Shown: positions 35,325 through 44,867 of the stretch, one piece after another
How the letters are laid out: each line of letters opens with the position of its first letter
How positions within the stretch are numbered: the first letter of the stretch is position 1
DNA from: Hyphomonadaceae bacterium
Lineage (GTDB): Bacteria; Pseudomonadota; Alphaproteobacteria; Caulobacterales; Aquidulcibacteraceae
Direction: 5' to 3'
Assembly: GCA_019753105.1 (NCBI GenBank)
Contig: JAIELJ010000005.1
Span: forward strand, 124,001 to 188,000
Length of the DNA: 64,000 nucleotides
Program-made: the position numbers and the translations under genes
The notes under the pieces: generated by a model
What the model was told of the DNA's origin: nothing
Databases searched by the model: none
Seen by the model: the letters and a program-made list of their open reading frames with translations, nothing else

Positions 35325-35374
35325 TTGCGAACGCGCAATTAAACCGCTGAACTCTTTTTGCGAGCGACTCGCAA
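35325..35374. promoter_or_regulatory. Two palindromes in the acnA promoter region
   Basis: TTGCGAG-cga-CTCGCAA (35358-35374) contains TGCGA-N5-TCGCA, the same form as at 14728. A second inverted repeat, TTGCG-aacg-CGCAA, is at 35325-35338. Both lie 105-155 bases before the acnA start, in the gap after the DUF4349 gene. They are candidate sites for an iron regulator. Confidence 0.5.
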
Positions 35375-35433
35375 TCCTGCGCGTGCCGGATCGCGCCCCG
35401 GCTTAAGGCCGGGATCGCGTCCGGGAAACGACA

Positions 35434-36417
35434 CTAGGTTTGGGAAGGCGGCGGCGCCGGTGTGCGGTTGAAGAACCGCCCGCCCCGCGCGCGCCGCCAG
35501 CGGAGTAGGAGCCAAGCGACGGGGATCACCACAACCGCGATCGGGATAAGCGCTGCGATGATGCCAATGATGGCCGCGAAGCCGATCACGACGATGTTGA
35601 GGAAATTGGCGAAGGCGTCGCGCAGCGGACGGAACGTGTCGCTGCCGACAGAGCGCGGCGCCGATTGATACGAGAGATCAAGCTGCGACATCGCTACGCG
35701 CGTGCGCATCACGGCCAGCGATGAAGTGATGCCGTCCAACTCGGCTTGCACGCGTGCGAGTTCGCGCTCGACTTCGAGTAGGTCAGATAAGCGCCCCGGC
35801 CGGTCGCGCAGCAATGCTTGCAGCCGGTCGCGCAGCGACGTCAGCGCGCGCAACCGTGCTTCTGTATCAACGATTTGGCGCGTGAGATCCTCGCTGTTCA
35901 CCGAGCGAGACTGCAAACGTCCGCCAGCTTGCTCGGCGTCTGCATTGATGCCCGACATGAAAGTCTGCAGCCATGCGGGTTCGGCGCGCAGCGAGACGTT
36001 GCCTTGCATCTGCGACTCGGGATCGCCGTAGCGATTGGAGCCGATCAGCTGGCACAAGCGCGGGCCGGCGGTCTGGCACGTTTCTATATGGCGATCCATG
36101 ACGTTTGAGAGCCGGTCGCTCGGCACTTCGAGACCCATCGCATACGAGTAAGCGAGATAGAGCACCGGCATTGGCCCGCCTGCTTGACCGGGCGTAGCTG
36201 GTCCCTGGGCTCCCGCAGCGCCGCCATCGGCGTCCATGGGCGGAGACGCGGCGGGCGCAGGCGCGGCGGCGGGTTCAGACTCGGCCCGGCCCTGGGCCAT
36301 GTCGGCCATGCCGCCATAGGAGGCGGATTCTTCGGTGGCGGTTCCTGGAGACTGCTCGGCCTGTCCGCAGGCCGCCAACAGACTGACCAAAGCCAGTCCG
36401 GCCATAAATCGACGCAT
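35434..36417 (-). CDS. DUF4349 lipoprotein
   Basis: A 327-residue lipoprotein. The start at 36417 is preceded by GGGAGGAAG and gives a clear lipobox, LLAAC at residues 13-17; the frame from 36468 would hide it. A Gly/Ala/Pro-rich linker is followed by the DUF4349 core (SVNSEDLTRQIVDTEARLRAL, LSDLLEVERELARVQAELDG), a coiled coil, and a C-terminal transmembrane helix (IGFAAIIGIIAALIPIAVVV). Function unknown; probably spans the periplasm. Confidence 0.82.
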   Translation of the reverse strand: MRRFMAGLALVSLLAACGQAEQSPGTATEESASYGGMADMAQGRAESEPAAAPAPAASPPMDADGGAAGAQGPATPGQAGGPMPVLYLAYSYAMGLEVPSDRLSNVMDRHIETCQTAGPRLCQLIGSNRYGDPESQMQGNVSLRAEPAWLQTFMSGINADAEQAGGRLQSRSVNSEDLTRQIVDTEARLRALTSLRDRLQALLRDRPGRLSDLLEVERELARVQAELDGITSSLAVMRTRVAMSQLDLSYQSAPRSVGSDTFRPLRDAFANFLNIVVIGFAAIIGIIAALIPIAVVVIPVAWLLLRWRRARGGRFFNRTPAPPPSQT

Positions 36418-36493
36418 TGCAGCTTCCTCCCTCACTGCTAACCAAGGCCCGCTTGGCGCAACGCGCAAGCCTTTCTAGAACCGGGGCCGGATT

Positions 36494-37111
36494 ATGAGCG
36501 GCGCCAGACCTTTCCAAGACAACCCGGCTTTACGCGTCGATGGCCTCGCCGTCGCCCGTGGGGGCCGTGTGCTGTTCTCGGGCCTCAGCTTCGCGGCGGG
36601 GGCGGGCGATTACGTCGAACTGCGCGGCGCCAATGGGTCGGGGAAGACCTCGCTCATTCGCGCTTTGGCAGGATTCCTGCCGCCGCGTGCTGGGACGATC
36701 GTGTTCGAGCGCATCGAAGAACCGGCTCTGGCGCTTCACTATGTGGGGCACAGCAACGGGCTAAAGAGCAATGCAAGCGTCGCCTCGCATGCGCGCTATT
36801 GGGCAGGGCTGTTCGGCGGTGTTGGCGATGCTGAGGGCGCGCTTGTGCGTGTTGGCCTGAGCGGCGCGCGCGATCGTTTGGCGCGGACGTTGAGCCAAGG
36901 GCAGGCGCGGCGTTTGGCGTTGTCGCGTCTCGTGATCGCGCCGCGGCCGATCTGGCTTTTGGATGAACCGGCAGCGGCGCTTGATGCTCAAGGACGCGAA
37001 ACGCTAGGCGCGCTTGTTGCTGCGCATCGCGCCGATGGCGGCATCGTCGTCGCCGCCGTGCACGAACCTCTCGGCCCAGAACCATCGCTTGCGCTGAAGG
37101 TCGGCGCATGA
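36494..37111 (+). CDS. ccmA: Heme exporter ATPase CcmA
   Basis: A 205-residue ABC ATPase: Walker A GANGSGKTSLIRAL, signature LSQGQARRLALSRL, Walker B IWLLDEPAAALD. With CcmB it powers the heme-handling step of cytochrome c maturation system I, releasing heme-loaded CcmE. First gene of the ccm block, coupled to ccmB by a 4-base overlap. Confidence 0.93.
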   Translation: MSGARPFQDNPALRVDGLAVARGGRVLFSGLSFAAGAGDYVELRGANGSGKTSLIRALAGFLPPRAGTIVFERIEEPALALHYVGHSNGLKSNASVASHARYWAGLFGGVGDAEGALVRVGLSGARDRLARTLSQGQARRLALSRLVIAPRPIWLLDEPAAALDAQGRETLGALVAAHRADGGIVVAAVHEPLGPEPSLALKVGA

Positions 37112-37758
37112 ACGCGTTCTCCGTTACCTTTCGCCGCGATCTCGCGATGATGTGGAGCGGCGGCGGCGCACTCACGCCGATCGGCTTCTTTCTCGGTGCG
37201 ACATTGCTCGTGCCTTTGGCGATGGGGCCGGAGCGTTCGCTGCTTGAGTCCGCAGGCCCGCCGCTTGTTTGGATCGCCGCAGCGCTGGCCGTGCTCGCAA
37301 CATTGGAGCGTCTCTTCCAAGCCGATCTGGAGGACGGCTCGCTCGATCAAATGCTGCTTTCGCGCGCTCCGCTCGAATGGCTGGTGCTGGCAAAGGCTTG
37401 TGCGCTGTGGTGCGCGGTGGGCTTGCCGCTGGCGCTTGCAGCCGCACCTGCTGCGATCGCGCTTCAGGCGCCGGTCGATCGGGTAGCGGCTATTGTGCTC
37501 AGTCTGGCGCTGGGGACGGCGGCGTTTATCGGCATTGGCTTGGTGGGCGCTGCGATCACTGCCGGCGTTAAGCGCGGCGGCGTCTTGATCGCGCTCATTG
37601 TGCTGCCGTTTTTTGCGCCACCTATCATTTTTGGCGCCGCGGTGGCATCGGGCGAGGATGTTGGCGCAGCACTGGCGGTGCTGACAGGGTGTGCGCTGGG
37701 CGCGATGGCGCTAGGGCCGATCGCGGCTGCCGCCGCGTTGCGGTTGCAGGCGGAGTAG
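37108..37758 (+). CDS. ccmB: Heme exporter permease CcmB
   Basis: A 216-residue integral membrane protein with six transmembrane helices. The N-terminus FRRDLAMMWSGGGALTPIGFF and the segment DLEDGSLDQMLLSRAPLEW are CcmB signatures. It partners CcmA and CcmC. Downstream, an inverted repeat GGTGTCA/TGACACC spans the short gap to ccmC. Confidence 0.92.
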   Translation: MNAFSVTFRRDLAMMWSGGGALTPIGFFLGATLLVPLAMGPERSLLESAGPPLVWIAAALAVLATLERLFQADLEDGSLDQMLLSRAPLEWLVLAKACALWCAVGLPLALAAAPAAIALQAPVDRVAAIVLSLALGTAAFIGIGLVGAAITAGVKRGGVLIALIVLPFFAPPIIFGAAVASGEDVGAALAVLTGCALGAMALGPIAAAAALRLQAE

Positions 37759-37819
37759 GTGTCACAATGTCCACTGCCTGCGCCGCCAGTTTTCTGGCAA
37801 CTGACACCCGACACCTGAC

Positions 37820-38539
37820 ATGCTGAGCTATCTTTCGAACCCGCTGCGCTTCATGCGCTTTTCGGCCTGGGCCGCGCCGCTGTTTGCGGCGTTGGCGGCG
37901 CTGTTGTTTGCGATCGGGCTGCCATGGGCGCTCGTCTATTCGCCGGCCGACTACCAGATGGGCGAGACCGCGCGGATCATGTACGTCCACGTCCCCGCCG
38001 CTTGGTGGGGTATGGGAGCGTACGCCTTTATGGGCGTCGCCAGTTTCGTCAGCCTCGTTTGGCGCCATGCGCTTGCCGATGTCGCCGCGCGCGCCGCAGC
38101 CCCAGTCGGAGCGACGTTCGCCGCAGTCTGCCTCATTACCGGCTCGTTCTGGGGCGCACCGACTTGGGGCACGTGGTGGGAGTGGGATGGGCGCCTCACG
38201 TCCATGCTCGTGCTCTTCATCATTTATCTCGGCTACATCGCGCTTTGGAGCGCGATCGAGGATGAGGAGAAGGCCGCACGCATGGCTGCGATCCTCTGCC
38301 TCGTCGGCCTCATCAATTTGCCGATCATCAAATTCTCGGTCGATTGGTGGAGCACGCTACATCAGCCGGCGAGCATCATGCGCGCCGAGGGCTCATCGAT
38401 CGATCCCAGCATGATGGGCCCGCTCTTCACGATGGCAGGCGCATATCTGGCGCTTTTCGCGGCGCTTACGCTTTACGGTATGCGCACCGCAATCTTCCGC
38501 AGGCGCGTTGAAGCCGCTGAACTGAGGGCAGGCGCATGA
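37820..38539 (+). CDS. ccmC: Heme-binding protein CcmC
   Basis: A 239-residue protein with six transmembrane helices and the tryptophan-rich WWD motif (GTWWEWDGRLTS near residue 120). Periplasmic loop histidines for heme are in YVHVPAAWW and TLHQPASI. CcmC loads heme onto CcmE. The stop overlaps the ccmD start (ATGA). Confidence 0.95.
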   Translation: MLSYLSNPLRFMRFSAWAAPLFAALAALLFAIGLPWALVYSPADYQMGETARIMYVHVPAAWWGMGAYAFMGVASFVSLVWRHALADVAARAAAPVGATFAAVCLITGSFWGAPTWGTWWEWDGRLTSMLVLFIIYLGYIALWSAIEDEEKAARMAAILCLVGLINLPIIKFSVDWWSTLHQPASIMRAEGSSIDPSMMGPLFTMAGAYLALFAALTLYGMRTAIFRRRVEAAELRAGA

Positions 38540-38679
38540 TCGAGGGCGGTTGGGATTATGTGACGCCGGCGTACGCCATCGCGCTCGTGGCGCTGGCGGC
38601 CGTGACGATTGGCGTTGGGCTTAATGCGATGCACTGGGCCAAGCGCGCCAAGGCGCTGGAGAAGGATCAAGCGAAGTGA
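38536..38679 (+). CDS. ccmD: CcmD small membrane protein
   Basis: A 47-residue protein (MIEGGWDYVTPAYAIAL...) with a single transmembrane helix and a basic C-terminus (AKRAKALEKDQAK), the normal CcmD form. It is missed by length-limited gene finding, but position between ccmC and ccmG and 4-base overlaps at both ends support it. CcmD assists CcmABC in releasing holo-CcmE. Confidence 0.88.
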   Translation: MIEGGWDYVTPAYAIALVALAAVTIGVGLNAMHWAKRAKALEKDQAK

Positions 38680-39200
38680 ACCGCTGGCTTGCCTTCATCC
38701 CGCTCGCGGCGCTGGCGCTGCTCGTCATCGTCGGTGCGTTCTTGCTAACGCGCGAGGGTGAGCGCGAGACGTTCTCCGAGGGACGCATCGGGCGTGCCGC
38801 GCCCGCTTACGCGCTCGCAGCGCTCGATGGCGGGGCGACAGTTGAAAGCGCGACGTTCTCGGGGCGTCCTTATGTGATCAACGTCTTCGCGTCGTGGTGC
38901 ACGCCATGCCGGGCCGAACATCCGCAATTGATGGCGCTCCAAGCGAGCGGCGTGGAAATCCTCGGCGTCGCCTACAAAGACCGCCCCGCCGCAACCATGC
39001 AATTTCTGAACGGGCTCGGCGATCCGTTCAGCGCCGTTGGGCAAGACCCAGAAGGGCGCTTTGCGCTTGAGCTTGGCATCGTTGGCGTACCCGAAACTTT
39101 CGTAATCGGCGCCGACGGCACAATCCGCGCGGTGCACCGCGGGCCGCTGACGCCGGAAGTGGTTGAAGAGGTTATTCGCCCGGCGCTAAACGCGCGCTAA
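38676..39200 (+). CDS. ccmG: Thiol:disulfide reductase CcmG/DsbE
   Basis: A 174-residue periplasmic thioredoxin with an N-terminal anchor helix and the active site FASWCTPCRAEHP near residue 70. GVPETFVIGADG holds the cis-Pro. It reduces apocytochrome c for heme attachment. The GTG start overlaps the ccmD stop (GTGA). No ccmE, ccmF or ccmH lies in this window, so they must be elsewhere. Confidence 0.93.
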   Translation: MNRWLAFIPLAALALLVIVGAFLLTREGERETFSEGRIGRAAPAYALAALDGGATVESATFSGRPYVINVFASWCTPCRAEHPQLMALQASGVEILGVAYKDRPAATMQFLNGLGDPFSAVGQDPEGRFALELGIVGVPETFVIGADGTIRAVHRGPLTPEVVEEVIRPALNAR

Positions 39201-39763
39201 CGGCGCGGCTTGCGCCCGCTCTTTTCCGCTTTTGGTTTGGCCTTTTCACGCGCGGCGCGCGCTTGCTTCTTGGCCTCGCGCTTGGCGGCGCGCTCGGCCT
39301 TCTCGGCTTGCTCAACGGAGAGCTTGGCGAGCTTTGCCAGCGTCGACAGGAAAGACTTGCCCTTGGTGCGCGGCAAAAGATCGAGGATTGCCGCATCAGC
39401 GGCGCGTGCGTGTTGTGTTGTGGCGGAGAGGACGGCTGCACCCGATTGCGTGAGACGCACAGCATTGGCGCGCGCGTCATCGCTCGATTGCGTGCGGTGA
39501 ACGAGATCGCGCTTTTCGAGCGCCTTCATCATGTCCGCCAAGGTCGAGCGATCGATGCCAGTGACTTTGACGAGATCGCTTTGGCTCGCGCCCGAATTCT
39601 CGGCAACCGCGGCAAGCACTGCGAACTGGCGCAGTGTCACTGAACCATCAACGAGCTGATTGAAGCGATCGGACGCGAGTTGCTCGGCGCGATGCAACAA
39701 ATGGCTCGCCGAGTTCGCGAGCCGGTAGGGCTCGGAGTCCGTGTCCGCATTTGACCGAGCCAT
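39197..39763 (-). CDS. MarR family transcriptional regulator
   Basis: About 188 residues from the ATG at 39763 (MARSNAD); an earlier start at 39844 is possible. The winged helix contains SGASQSDLVKVTGIDRSTLADMMKALE, within the MarR core. The C-terminal 55 residues are a Lys/Ala/Arg-rich tail (AKREAKKQARAAREK) that could bind nucleic acid. It is convergent with ccmG and divergently placed from nothing obvious; targets unknown. Confidence 0.85.
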   Translation of the reverse strand: MARSNADTDSEPYRLANSASHLLHRAEQLASDRFNQLVDGSVTLRQFAVLAAVAENSGASQSDLVKVTGIDRSTLADMMKALEKRDLVHRTQSSDDARANAVRLTQSGAAVLSATTQHARAADAAILDLLPRTKGKSFLSTLAKLAKLSVEQAEKAERAAKREAKKQARAAREKAKPKAEKSGRKPRR

Positions 39764-39873
39764 GCGCCGCCGCCCCAAATCCGGGCGGACCTTAGCGCTG
39801 CGGACAATGCGATCAATCATCAGATCAAGCCTCATTCGCCACAAAGGCGAAAATCAGCCCGAAAACGGATCAA

Positions 39874-40518
39874 TCAGGCGCCGGGTGCAGGCGCCTGAGC
39901 TTCTTCCTCTTCTTCCTTCGCGTGCTTCAACACCAACGGCGTGTTGATCACCGCGAACACGATCACGAGCGGAAAAACAACGAAGGGTCGCGAGTTCAAC
40001 CAGAACTCGAATGTCTGCGTGTTGCGTATGACCTCGTTCAAAACCGCCTGAAACGCGAAGAAACCAGCCCAACGCCAAGCGAGAATGCGCCAAATCTTAT
40101 CGGGCAGATTGAACGCGTGACTGAACAACAGCTTCCAAATGTTGTGGCCCATCAGCAGCGAGCCGACGATGGCTACAACATAAAAGACGTAGGTGACGGT
40201 AGGCTTCACCTGGATGAAGGTCGGATCACGGAAGGCCAGCGTCAGCGCGCCGAAAGCCGTCACCAGTACGCCGGTGACGATTAGAACCGGCGGGATGCGC
40301 TTGTGCTTGAACCATGAGTAAGCGAGCGCGATCAGCGTCGCGACCATGAAGACGCCGGTGGCAATGTAGACAGCGTCGTCTTTGGTAGACTCGATGCGCT
40401 GCAAAATGTTGAACGCAACGACGTAGGCCGCGACCGGGCCAAGATCGATCAGCAACTGGTTGATGCCGCCCTGCTTGAAGGGCTTGGCGGTGTCGAGGGC
40501 AGTCAGATCTTCGCTCAT
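39874..40518 (-). CDS. yciB: Inner membrane protein YciB/IspZ (septation protein A)
   Basis: A 214-residue protein with five to six transmembrane helices. INQLLIDLGPVAAYVVAFN and GHNIWKLLFSHAFNLPDKIW are family hallmarks, and the WR-WAGFF stretch follows. YciB works in septation and envelope synthesis in enterobacteria. An acidic tail EEEEEAQAPAPGA ends it. AGGTC precedes the ATG. Confidence 0.92.
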   Translation of the reverse strand: MSEDLTALDTAKPFKQGGINQLLIDLGPVAAYVVAFNILQRIESTKDDAVYIATGVFMVATLIALAYSWFKHKRIPPVLIVTGVLVTAFGALTLAFRDPTFIQVKPTVTYVFYVVAIVGSLLMGHNIWKLLFSHAFNLPDKIWRILAWRWAGFFAFQAVLNEVIRNTQTFEFWLNSRPFVVFPLVIVFAVINTPLVLKHAKEEEEEAQAPAPGA

Positions 40519-40616
40519 GGGACCTGATACGCCGAACCGGCCTCAAGAGACCAGCGGCTTGCGCTGAAAGCCGTTTAGCGGCCAGATCGCGAGCTGAGGA
40601 TATGGGAGGACGCGCT

Positions 40617-41513
40617 ATGCGGGCAGGGGTTTTGGCGGCTGCGGCGATGCTGGCGGCCTGTGCGAGTGCGGTGGCGCCGGAAGCGGGAGCGCAGGCGCAG
40701 GTGCGCTCGCTGGGCGAGATATTGGAACAATCGCCGGCCTCTGATTGGCAACTCGTCGATCCTGAGAACACGCTCTACATGGACCTGCCGGCAGGCCGCG
40801 TGATCATCGAACTGGCGGACGAATACACGCCCGGCCACGCCGCCAACATTCGCGCGCTGGTGCGTGCTGGCTATTTCGACGGTTCCTTCATTTTGCGCAG
40901 CCAGGACAATTACGTCGTCCAATGGGGCCGCGATGACGGCGACACGACGCCGATGGGCGAAGGGCAAGCGGCATTGCCGCCGGAATTCGATCGCCCGAGA
41001 CGCGGCGTAGACATCACGCGTCTACGCGATCCGGACTCGTACGCCCGCGAAGTCGGCTTCGCTTACGGCTTCCCGGTTGCCAGCAACGGCCAGCGCACTT
41101 GGCTCACGCATTGCTACGGCATGGTCGGCGCCGGGCGCGGCGATACCGCCGACAGCGGGAGCGGCTCTTCGCTTTATGTCGTTATCGGCCAAGCGCCGCG
41201 CCACCTGGATCGCAACATCACGACTGTAGGCCGCGTGCTGCAAGGCATGGAACTGCTCTCGGTCATGCCGCGTGGCACGGGCGCTCTGGGTTTCTATGAA
41301 ACGCCGGAAGAGCGCACGACGATCACGCGCGTGCGCCTGGCTGCTGATGTGCCGGCGAGCGAGCGCATCAATCTGGAGGCGCTGCGCACCGATAGCGCGA
41401 CGTTCCGCGATGTGATCGAGTCACGCCGCTTCCGCCGCGAAAGCTGGTTTTTGGACCCCGTCGGTCACGTCAATCTGTGCAACGTGCCGCTACCGGTGCG
41501 CGTGCGCCAGTAA
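40617..41513 (+). CDS. Cyclophilin-type peptidylprolyl isomerase lipoprotein
   Basis: A 298-residue exported protein. The start at 40617 has GGAGGA six bases upstream and gives a lipobox LAAC near residue 15. The cyclophilin domain is visible in [20 protein letters not shown] and [20 protein letters not shown], with [10 protein letters not shown] later. Proline isomerase for periplasmic folding is inferred; several classical active-site residues are changed, so activity is uncertain. Confidence 0.85.
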   Translation: MRAGVLAAAAMLAACASAVAPEAGAQAQVRSLGEILEQSPASDWQLVDPENTLYMDLPAGRVIIELADEYTPGHAANIRALVRAGYFDGSFILRSQDNYVVQWGRDDGDTTPMGEGQAALPPEFDRPRRGVDITRLRDPDSYAREVGFAYGFPVASNGQRTWLTHCYGMVGAGRGDTADSGSGSSLYVVIGQAPRHLDRNITTVGRVLQGMELLSVMPRGTGALGFYETPEERTTITRVRLAADVPASERINLEALRTDSATFRDVIESRRFRRESWFLDPVGHVNLCNVPLPVRVRQ

Positions 41514-42482
41514 CTAGCCGAGCCCGACCAACGCGCGCGAGAAATCGAGCGCGTTGAAGGGCTTCAGGTCTTCCGCGCTTTCGCCAACGCCTACGAAATG
41601 GATCGGGATTGCGTGCCGCTGAGCAAGCGCCACGAGCACGCCGCCCTTAGCGGTGCCGTCGAGTTTCGTCATCACGAGGCCCGTAATGTCGGTGACGGAG
41701 CGAAAGCTCTCGACTTGGCTGAGCGCGTTTTGGCCAACCGTGGCATCGAGCACGAGCAGGGTTTCGTGCGGCGCGTCTTCGTCGATCTTGCGGATCGAGC
41801 GCACGATCTTGGCGAGCTCTGCCATGAGCTCTGACTTGTTTTGCAGACGGCCTGCAGTGTCGATCAGCACGACATCGGCGTTCTCGTCCTTGCCGCGCTT
41901 GACCGCTTCGTAGGCGATGCCCGCAGCATCCGCCCCTTGCTTGGACGCGACGAACGAGGCGCCGGTGCGTTGGGCCCAGACTTGCAGTTGTTCGATCGCG
42001 GCGGCGCGGAAGGTATCGGCTGCGCCGATGACGACTTTGGCCTGTGCGTCGCCGAGCAGCTTCGAGAGCTTGCCGATTGTGGTGGTCTTGCCCGAGCCGT
42101 TGACGCCGATAACCAGGACAATGCGCGGTTTGGGATCGACGGAGAGATCGAGCGCAGCTTCGCGCGGCTTCAGAATGCGCGCGACTTCCGCAGCCAACGC
42201 CTCGCGCGCTTCTGTGTCGCCGTTCTCTTTGCTGAAGCGCTGATCGGCGAGAGCGGATGCGATGCGGGCAGCAGCGCTTGCGCCCATGTCGGATGTGACG
42301 AGCGCGTCTTCGAGTTCGGCGAGCGATGCGGCGTCGAGCTTTTCCTTGGTGAAAACCGCGCCGATGCTTTCGGCGAGCTTCGATGATGATTTGCGCAAGC
42401 CGTCGAAGAGACCCTTCGACTCCGCTTCTTTTGCCTTCGCCTGCTCAGCCGGGCTCTTCTTGTTGAACAAACCCCAGATCAT
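41514..42482 (-). CDS. ftsY: Signal recognition particle receptor FtsY
   Basis: A 322-residue SRP GTPase: N domain, then G1 GVNGSGKTTTIGKLS near residue 130, G3 DTAGRLQNKSELM near 210, G4 TKLDGTAKGG near 270. FtsY docks ribosome-SRP complexes at the membrane. The N-terminal acidic domain of the E. coli protein is nearly absent, as is usual in alphaproteobacteria. It overlaps mtaB by four bases. Confidence 0.95.
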   Translation of the reverse strand: MIWGLFNKKSPAEQAKAKEAESKGLFDGLRKSSSKLAESIGAVFTKEKLDAASLAELEDALVTSDMGASAAARIASALADQRFSKENGDTEAREALAAEVARILKPREAALDLSVDPKPRIVLVIGVNGSGKTTTIGKLSKLLGDAQAKVVIGAADTFRAAAIEQLQVWAQRTGASFVASKQGADAAGIAYEAVKRGKDENADVVLIDTAGRLQNKSELMAELAKIVRSIRKIDEDAPHETLLVLDATVGQNALSQVESFRSVTDITGLVMTKLDGTAKGGVLVALAQRHAIPIHFVGVGESAEDLKPFNALDFSRALVGLG

Positions 42483-43738
42483 GCAGCAACGCCAATCAGA
42501 TGCGCGCCGTCATGATGCGTGAAGCGCAGGCGCTGTGTCGGTGCGGCGACGACATCGCAGCGCACCGTGGTGAAATCGGAAAGCCGGCCCATCCCGTCGC
42601 GCTCGATCAGCGCGTCTGCCTCACGGCCAACCCAGGCGCTCAAGTGCCGCGCCAGCGCCGCTTCGCCCGCTGCGCGCAAACGCGCCGCGCGCGCTTTGAT
42701 CACGTGGCGCTCGTTTTGCGGCATGCGCGCCGCTGGCGTGCCGGGGCGGGGGCTGTAAGGGAAGGCGTGGACGTAAGCCAGATGCGCTGCTTCGATGATC
42801 GAGAGCGTGCTGGCGAAATGCTCTTCCGTCTCAGTCGGGAAGCCCGCGATGAAATCGGCGCCGAGCGCGATCTCCGGACGCGCCGTCTTCAGCCGCTCGC
42901 ACAGCGCAATCGCCTGCGCGCGCGAGTGACGGCGCTTCATGCGCTTCAGGATGAGATCATCGCCGTGTTGCAGCGAAAGATGCAGATGCGGCGCGATGCG
43001 GTCGTGCTGGGTGACCAACTCGAAGAGCTGATCATCCATCTCAGCGGAGTCGATCGAAGAAAGGCGCAGCATACGTAGCTCAGGCACAAGCTTCAGAATG
43101 CGCGCGACCAGCGAACCGAGTTGCGGCTGCCCTGGCAGATCGTGACCCCACGACGTGAGATCAACGCCTGTCAGCACCACTTCCGGCACGCCGTTGGCAG
43201 CGAGGCGGCGCACTTGCTCAACCACTTCACCTGCGGGCGATGAACGCGAGTTTCCGCGGCCATACGGAATGATGCAGAACGTGCAGCGGTGATCGCAGCC
43301 GTTTTGCACTTGGATGTAAGCGCGTGTGCGCTCGTGGAAGCCGTCAATCAAATGCGATGCGGTTTCGCGCACGCCCATAATGTCGGCGACTTGCACGCGC
43401 TCGTGCCCGGGCGCGAAACTCTCAGCACGCATTTTCTCGGCATTGCCGATGACGCGGCTGACTTCCGGCATGTCGGCGAAGCTCTGCGGATCGATTTGCG
43501 CCGCACAGCCAGTGACGATGATCTCCGCGTCAGGCCGCTCGCGCCGCGCCCGGCGGATCGCTTGGCGCGCTTGGCGCACCGCTTCGCCGGTGACAGCGCA
43601 GGTGTTGAAGATCACGGCATCGTTCAAGCCAGCCTCGCCCGCGAGCGCGCGCATGGCTTCGCTCTCATAAGCGTTGAGGCGGCAGCCGAGCGTGACGATC
43701 TCGACGTCCGCTTTCGGAGGCTTTGTGGGCGCGTTCAT
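42479..43738 (-). CDS. mtaB: tRNA t6A37 methylthiotransferase MtaB
   Basis: A 419-residue radical SAM enzyme. The UPF0004 N-terminal domain has GCRLNAYESEAMR, NTCAVT and VTGCAAQ; the radical SAM cluster is NGCDHRCTFCIIPYGRG (CxxxCxxC) near residue 150. It adds a methylthio group to t6A at position 37 of tRNAs such as tRNA-Lys(UUU). The ftsY neighbour is common in alphaproteobacteria. Confidence 0.94.
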   Translation of the reverse strand: MNAPTKPPKADVEIVTLGCRLNAYESEAMRALAGEAGLNDAVIFNTCAVTGEAVRQARQAIRRARRERPDAEIIVTGCAAQIDPQSFADMPEVSRVIGNAEKMRAESFAPGHERVQVADIMGVRETASHLIDGFHERTRAYIQVQNGCDHRCTFCIIPYGRGNSRSSPAGEVVEQVRRLAANGVPEVVLTGVDLTSWGHDLPGQPQLGSLVARILKLVPELRMLRLSSIDSAEMDDQLFELVTQHDRIAPHLHLSLQHGDDLILKRMKRRHSRAQAIALCERLKTARPEIALGADFIAGFPTETEEHFASTLSIIEAAHLAYVHAFPYSPRPGTPAARMPQNERHVIKARAARLRAAGEAALARHLSAWVGREADALIERDGMGRLSDFTTVRCDVVAAPTQRLRFTHHDGAHLIGVAA

Positions 43739-43789
43739 GCGTGGAGGTCAGGTGAGCGTGTGAGCCGGTGAGGTCAAGCGTCGCAAATG

Positions 43790-43822
43790 AAAAGCCCCGC
43801 GAGGTGACCCGCGGGGCTTTTG
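43790..43822. terminator. Terminator of the rplS operon
   Basis: AAAGCCCCGCG (43791-43801) pairs with CGCGGGGCTTT (43810-43820), with T runs on both sides. It lies 22 bases after the rplS stop (minus strand) and before mtaB. Confidence 0.9.
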
Positions 43823-43843
43823 AACTCTTGCGTCGCGAGAGGC

Positions 43844-44251
43844 TTATTCAGCAGCGTCAGCAGCTTCGCCGACGAAGTCTTCTTCGCGGGCGCCGCCGGC
43901 GCGTTCAGCGATACGGGCCGACTTACCGCGGCGATCGCGCAGATAGTAGAGCTTCGCACGGCGGACAGCGCCACGGCGCACGACTTCGATCGAGTCGACC
44001 GTCGGCGAGAACAGCGGGAACACGCGCTCGACGCCTTCGCCGAAGCTGATCTTGCGGACCGTGAAGCTCGCATTCAGATCCGAACCCGAACGGGCGATGC
44101 AGATGCCTTCATAGGCCTGCACGCGCTCACGATCGCCTTCCTTGATCTTGACGTTCACGCGCAGCGTGTCGCCCGGATCGAATGAGGGAACGGTCTTGCC
44201 CTTGGTGATGCGGGCGACTTCTTCTTGTTGGAGCGTCTGGATCAGGTTCAT
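43844..44251 (-). CDS. rplS: 50S ribosomal protein L19
   Basis: A 135-residue L19. [34 protein letters not shown] and [20 protein letters not shown] are the family core. The last 20 residues are an acidic extension ([15 protein letters not shown]). It sits at the end of the ffh-rpsP-rimM-trmD-rplS run, here separated from trmD by one unknown gene. Confidence 0.97.
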   Translation of the reverse strand: MNLIQTLQQEEVARITKGKTVPSFDPGDTLRVNVKIKEGDRERVQAYEGICIARSGSDLNASFTVRKISFGEGVERVFPLFSPTVDSIEVVRRGAVRRAKLYYLRDRRGKSARIAERAGGAREEDFVGEAADAAE

Positions 44252-44351
44252 CGAAACTACCGGAGCGCACAGGCTTTAGGCCGGCGCTTCCTTCTGGAAA
44301 CCACGGGAAAGCGGGGCGTATAGGGGATGAGGTCGGCCCTGTCGAGGGGCT

Positions 44352-44867
44352 TTAGGTTCCCCAGGTGGGCGCACAGGCCACAAAAGTCAGGAGCTGTCCC
44401 TCGGGATTGCGAAGGCGCATGACACCCCTGCCGCCGGCGGTGCCGATCTGGACGGCGACATCGTGGCCAGCCGCGTCACGAATGCCGATGAAGCCCTCAG
44501 CCTCGCTAACCACGCCAATGGCCCCAAGGCCGGGCGTCAGCCAGGGGAGGCTCATGTCGGGGAAGATGTAGGACACTGCGGGGTCATCCGTCGGGATGAC
44601 GAGCAGACCCCAGAGCGCCCGGACGTTCGCCAATGATTCCTGCGTCAGAACCGGCGGCATTGCGGATTCCACCGCCTCGATCTCTTCAGCAGCGCCGCTG
44701 CAGGCGCGGGTGATTTGCTCGGTGTTGAGCGCCGTCACCGGCCGCCACAACATAGCGAGCGCGCGTGATGCGCGTGCGGCCTGAGCTTGTGTCTCGGCCG
44801 GCGTCGTCTGCGCCGCAGCTGGAGCGGCGGCGAGGCAGGCGAGGGCGAGGATGAGGGCGCGGAGCAT
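44352..44867 (-). CDS. Unknown secreted protein inserted between trmD and rplS
   Basis: A 171-residue protein with a clear signal peptide ([20 protein letters not shown]). I do not recognise the mature part. It has two cysteines that could pair (TRACSGAAEE and FVACAPTWGT). The ATG overlaps the trmD stop by one base (TAATG), so it is translated with the ribosomal-protein operon. A periplasmic product at this position is odd and probably lineage specific. Confidence 0.65.
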   Translation of the reverse strand: MLRALILALACLAAAPAAAQTTPAETQAQAARASRALAMLWRPVTALNTEQITRACSGAAEEIEAVESAMPPVLTQESLANVRALWGLLVIPTDDPAVSYIFPDMSLPWLTPGLGAIGVVSEAEGFIGIRDAAGHDVAVQIGTAGGRGVMRLRNPEGQLLTFVACAPTWGT

